6,033 bases of DNA. Origin: Clostridia bacterium. Its GTDB lineage: Bacteria > Bacillota > Clostridia > Oscillospirales > CAG-272. This document shows, piece after piece, positions 5,436 to 6,033 of the stretch. The stretch is taken from the NCBI GenBank assembly GCA_017395715.1, contig JAFQNZ010000150.1:1-6033 (forward strand), in the 5' to 3' direction. Each line of letters starts with the position of its first letter. Within the stretch, counting starts at the first letter, position 1. The notes beneath the pieces were generated by a model that worked only from the letters and a program-made list of their open reading frames with translations, was not told the origin of the DNA and searched no databases. A program made the position numbers and the translations under genes.

Positions 5436-5500
5436 CAAGATTCTTATGGGCCGTGTCGCCTCAGTTCAGGCTTTCAGCAACAAAAGCACACAGAATCTTT
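5436..5500 (-). promoter_or_regulatory. Foldable 5' leader of the lipoprotein gene
   Basis: The predicted leader (about 5508 down to 5419) contains a perfect 8-bp inverted repeat, AAGATTCT at 5437-5444 against AGAATCTT at 5492-5499. Within it are a GTGT/ACAC pairing (5453-5456 with 5488-5491) and a GCCT/AGGC hairpin (5458-5461 with 5468-5471). The closing arm lies just upstream of the GGAGG. I recognise no known riboswitch class. Short stems can occur by chance, so this is tentative. Confidence 0.3.
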
Positions 5501-5514
5501 TTATTAACCCTTGT

Positions 5515-5543
5515 ATTATATCACAGATCAACATATCTGTCAA
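5515..5543 (-). promoter_or_regulatory. Sigma-A promoter of the lipoprotein gene
   Basis: On the minus strand TTGACA (5538-5543) and TATAAT (5515-5520) are separated by exactly 17 bp, again a perfect consensus. Transcription should begin near 5508, giving a leader of about 90 nt before the ATG at 5418. Confidence 0.92.
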
Positions 5544-5573
5544 GTTCTTGGAGATCTTTTTTAATTGATTCAC

Positions 5574-5608
5574 AAAAAAAACAAAGCCCCGAAAAAATCG
5601 GGGCTTTG
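5574..5608 (-). terminator. Intrinsic terminator of the right-edge gene
   Basis: A perfect 11-bp stem (5582-5592 with 5598-5608), a 5-nt loop and a run of eight T (5574-5581) on the minus strand, beginning 12 bp after the stop codon at 5621. Sequence around it, from CACAAAAAAA through GGCTTTGCCGTA, is nearly identical to the terminator at 3978-4010, differing only in A-run lengths. Confidence 0.95.
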
Positions 5609-5620
5609 CCGTAAGTTGGT

Positions 5621-6033
5621 TTATTCACCGAGTACAGCGGAACCGGTGAAAACAGTTGCACCTGCACCGTCGGTAACGGTAACGGTGAAACCGTTCACCT
5701 CAGTTACGGGAACACCGGTAAAGATGTTACCGAAGATCACAATGTCTTCGGGAGCTTGGTAATAGTCGCCGTCAGCGGTCACAGATTTGTAAACTTCGCT
5801 TCCGAGCTTACCTTCATAAGTCTTAACGGTAGCATTATCCTGGGTGAAGGTTACCTTGATATTGAGTTCATTCACCTTGTTCAGATAAGAAACATCTGCA
5901 AGGAAGAGAACGCGAATGTTCAATTTACCTTCGCCCGCATCCTGTATCTGATAGTAAGCCGCAAGATCGGTTTCATCGCCCTTGGTAATGGGATTTACAA
6001 TCGAAACGACCTTGGTAGCATCGTCAACCGTAA
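5621..6033 (-). CDS. C-terminal part of a surface-type protein paralogous to the lipoprotein tail (5' end off the edge)
   Basis: The minus-strand frame is open from the right edge (first full codon at 6031) to TAA at 5621-5623, giving the last 136 residues. The segment runs through DLAAYYQ, EGKLNIRVLFLADVSYLNK, a beta-rich region with FTQDNATVKTYEGK, DGDYYQAPEDIVIFGNIF and GVPVTEVNGFTVTVTD, to the terminal VFTGSAVLGE. The alternating hydrophobic strands resemble the small Ig-like 'IRF...VDSLDY...VGF' domains found at the ends of many clostridial surface proteins, as far as I recall. An internal Met at 5923 is not a likely start because homology to the tail at 4022-4195 extends upstream of it (AYYQ). 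The N-terminus, promoter and any signal peptide lie outside the window. Function is unknown; a secreted or lipid-anchored protein like its neighbour is inferred. Confidence 0.75.
   Translation of the reverse strand, partial: TVDDATKVVSIVNPITKGDETDLAAYYQIQDAGEGKLNIRVLFLADVSYLNKVNELNIKVTFTQDNATVKTYEGKLGSEVYKSVTADGDYYQAPEDIVIFGNIFTGVPVTEVNGFTVTVTDGAGATVFTGSAVLGE

Noticed and set aside
4336..5568. A 410-codon plus-strand open frame antisense to the lipoprotein
   Set aside because: It mirrors the lipoprotein gene codon for codon. Its Gly/Ser-rich stretch is just the antisense of the Thr/Pro stalk, and it has no supporting promoter or signal. The minus-strand frame has promoter, ribosome site, lipobox and terminator.
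5621..5923. A separate 100-residue gene starting at the Met at 5923
   Set aside because: Homology to the other tail and the open frame continue upstream to the window edge, and no ribosome site precedes 5923.

Overview
The window reads as a chromosomal piece of an endospore-forming Bacillota (class Clostridia), probably a gut or other metagenomic lineage. The main clue is spoIIR, a gene restricted to spore formers. Consensus sigma-A type promoters, AAGGAG/GGAGG ribosome sites, U-tailed intrinsic terminators and a diacylglyceryl-type lipobox fit the same group. Species cannot be named from the sequence. Essentially every convincing gene is on the minus strand, so the biological reading order is right to left.

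Right to left: (1) 5621-6033 holds the 3' end of a gene for a secreted or surface-type protein, followed by a strong terminator. (2) 4022-5543 is a complete transcription unit: a consensus promoter, a folded leader of about 90 nt, a lipoprotein with a Thr/Pro-rich stalk and GLUG-like glycine-rich repeats, and a near-identical copy of the previous terminator. The lipoprotein frame stops at 4192. A 57-residue tail homologous to the right-edge gene continues in the -1 frame to a stop just before the terminator, so the original gene probably ended at 4022. (3) 1504-3970 is an operon with its own consensus promoter and terminator: a PfkB-family sugar-kinase-like protein that lacks the canonical GAGD catalytic motif, a serine alpha/beta hydrolase of the monoacylglycerol lipase/lysophospholipase type, and ruvX (yqgF). 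(4) 1023-1503 is a gene-free gap containing two unrelated inverted-repeat elements built on the same plan. (5) 342-977 is spoIIR, preceded by a 15-bp hairpin with a U tract that abuts its start codon, and followed 4 bp later by a small gene that runs off the left edge. (6) The first ~120 bases look foreign: on the plus strand they encode a membrane segment resembling the VirB6/TrbL-like conjugation protein of Tn1549-type elements, broken abruptly where the small spoIIR-linked gene is also broken. This is either an assembly chimera or a true insertion/deletion scar.

The genes do not form one obvious pathway. spoIIR belongs to forespore-to-mother-cell signalling. The kinase-like/hydrolase/ruvX unit combines small-molecule metabolism with an RNA/DNA processing nuclease fold. 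The two right-hand genes look like tandem paralogous surface proteins. I found no tRNA, rRNA, CRISPR array, transposase or known riboswitch. The most worthwhile leads are the paralog pair with the frameshifted, internally shortened tail, the altered kinase active site, the spoIIR start-site hairpin and the left-edge junction.
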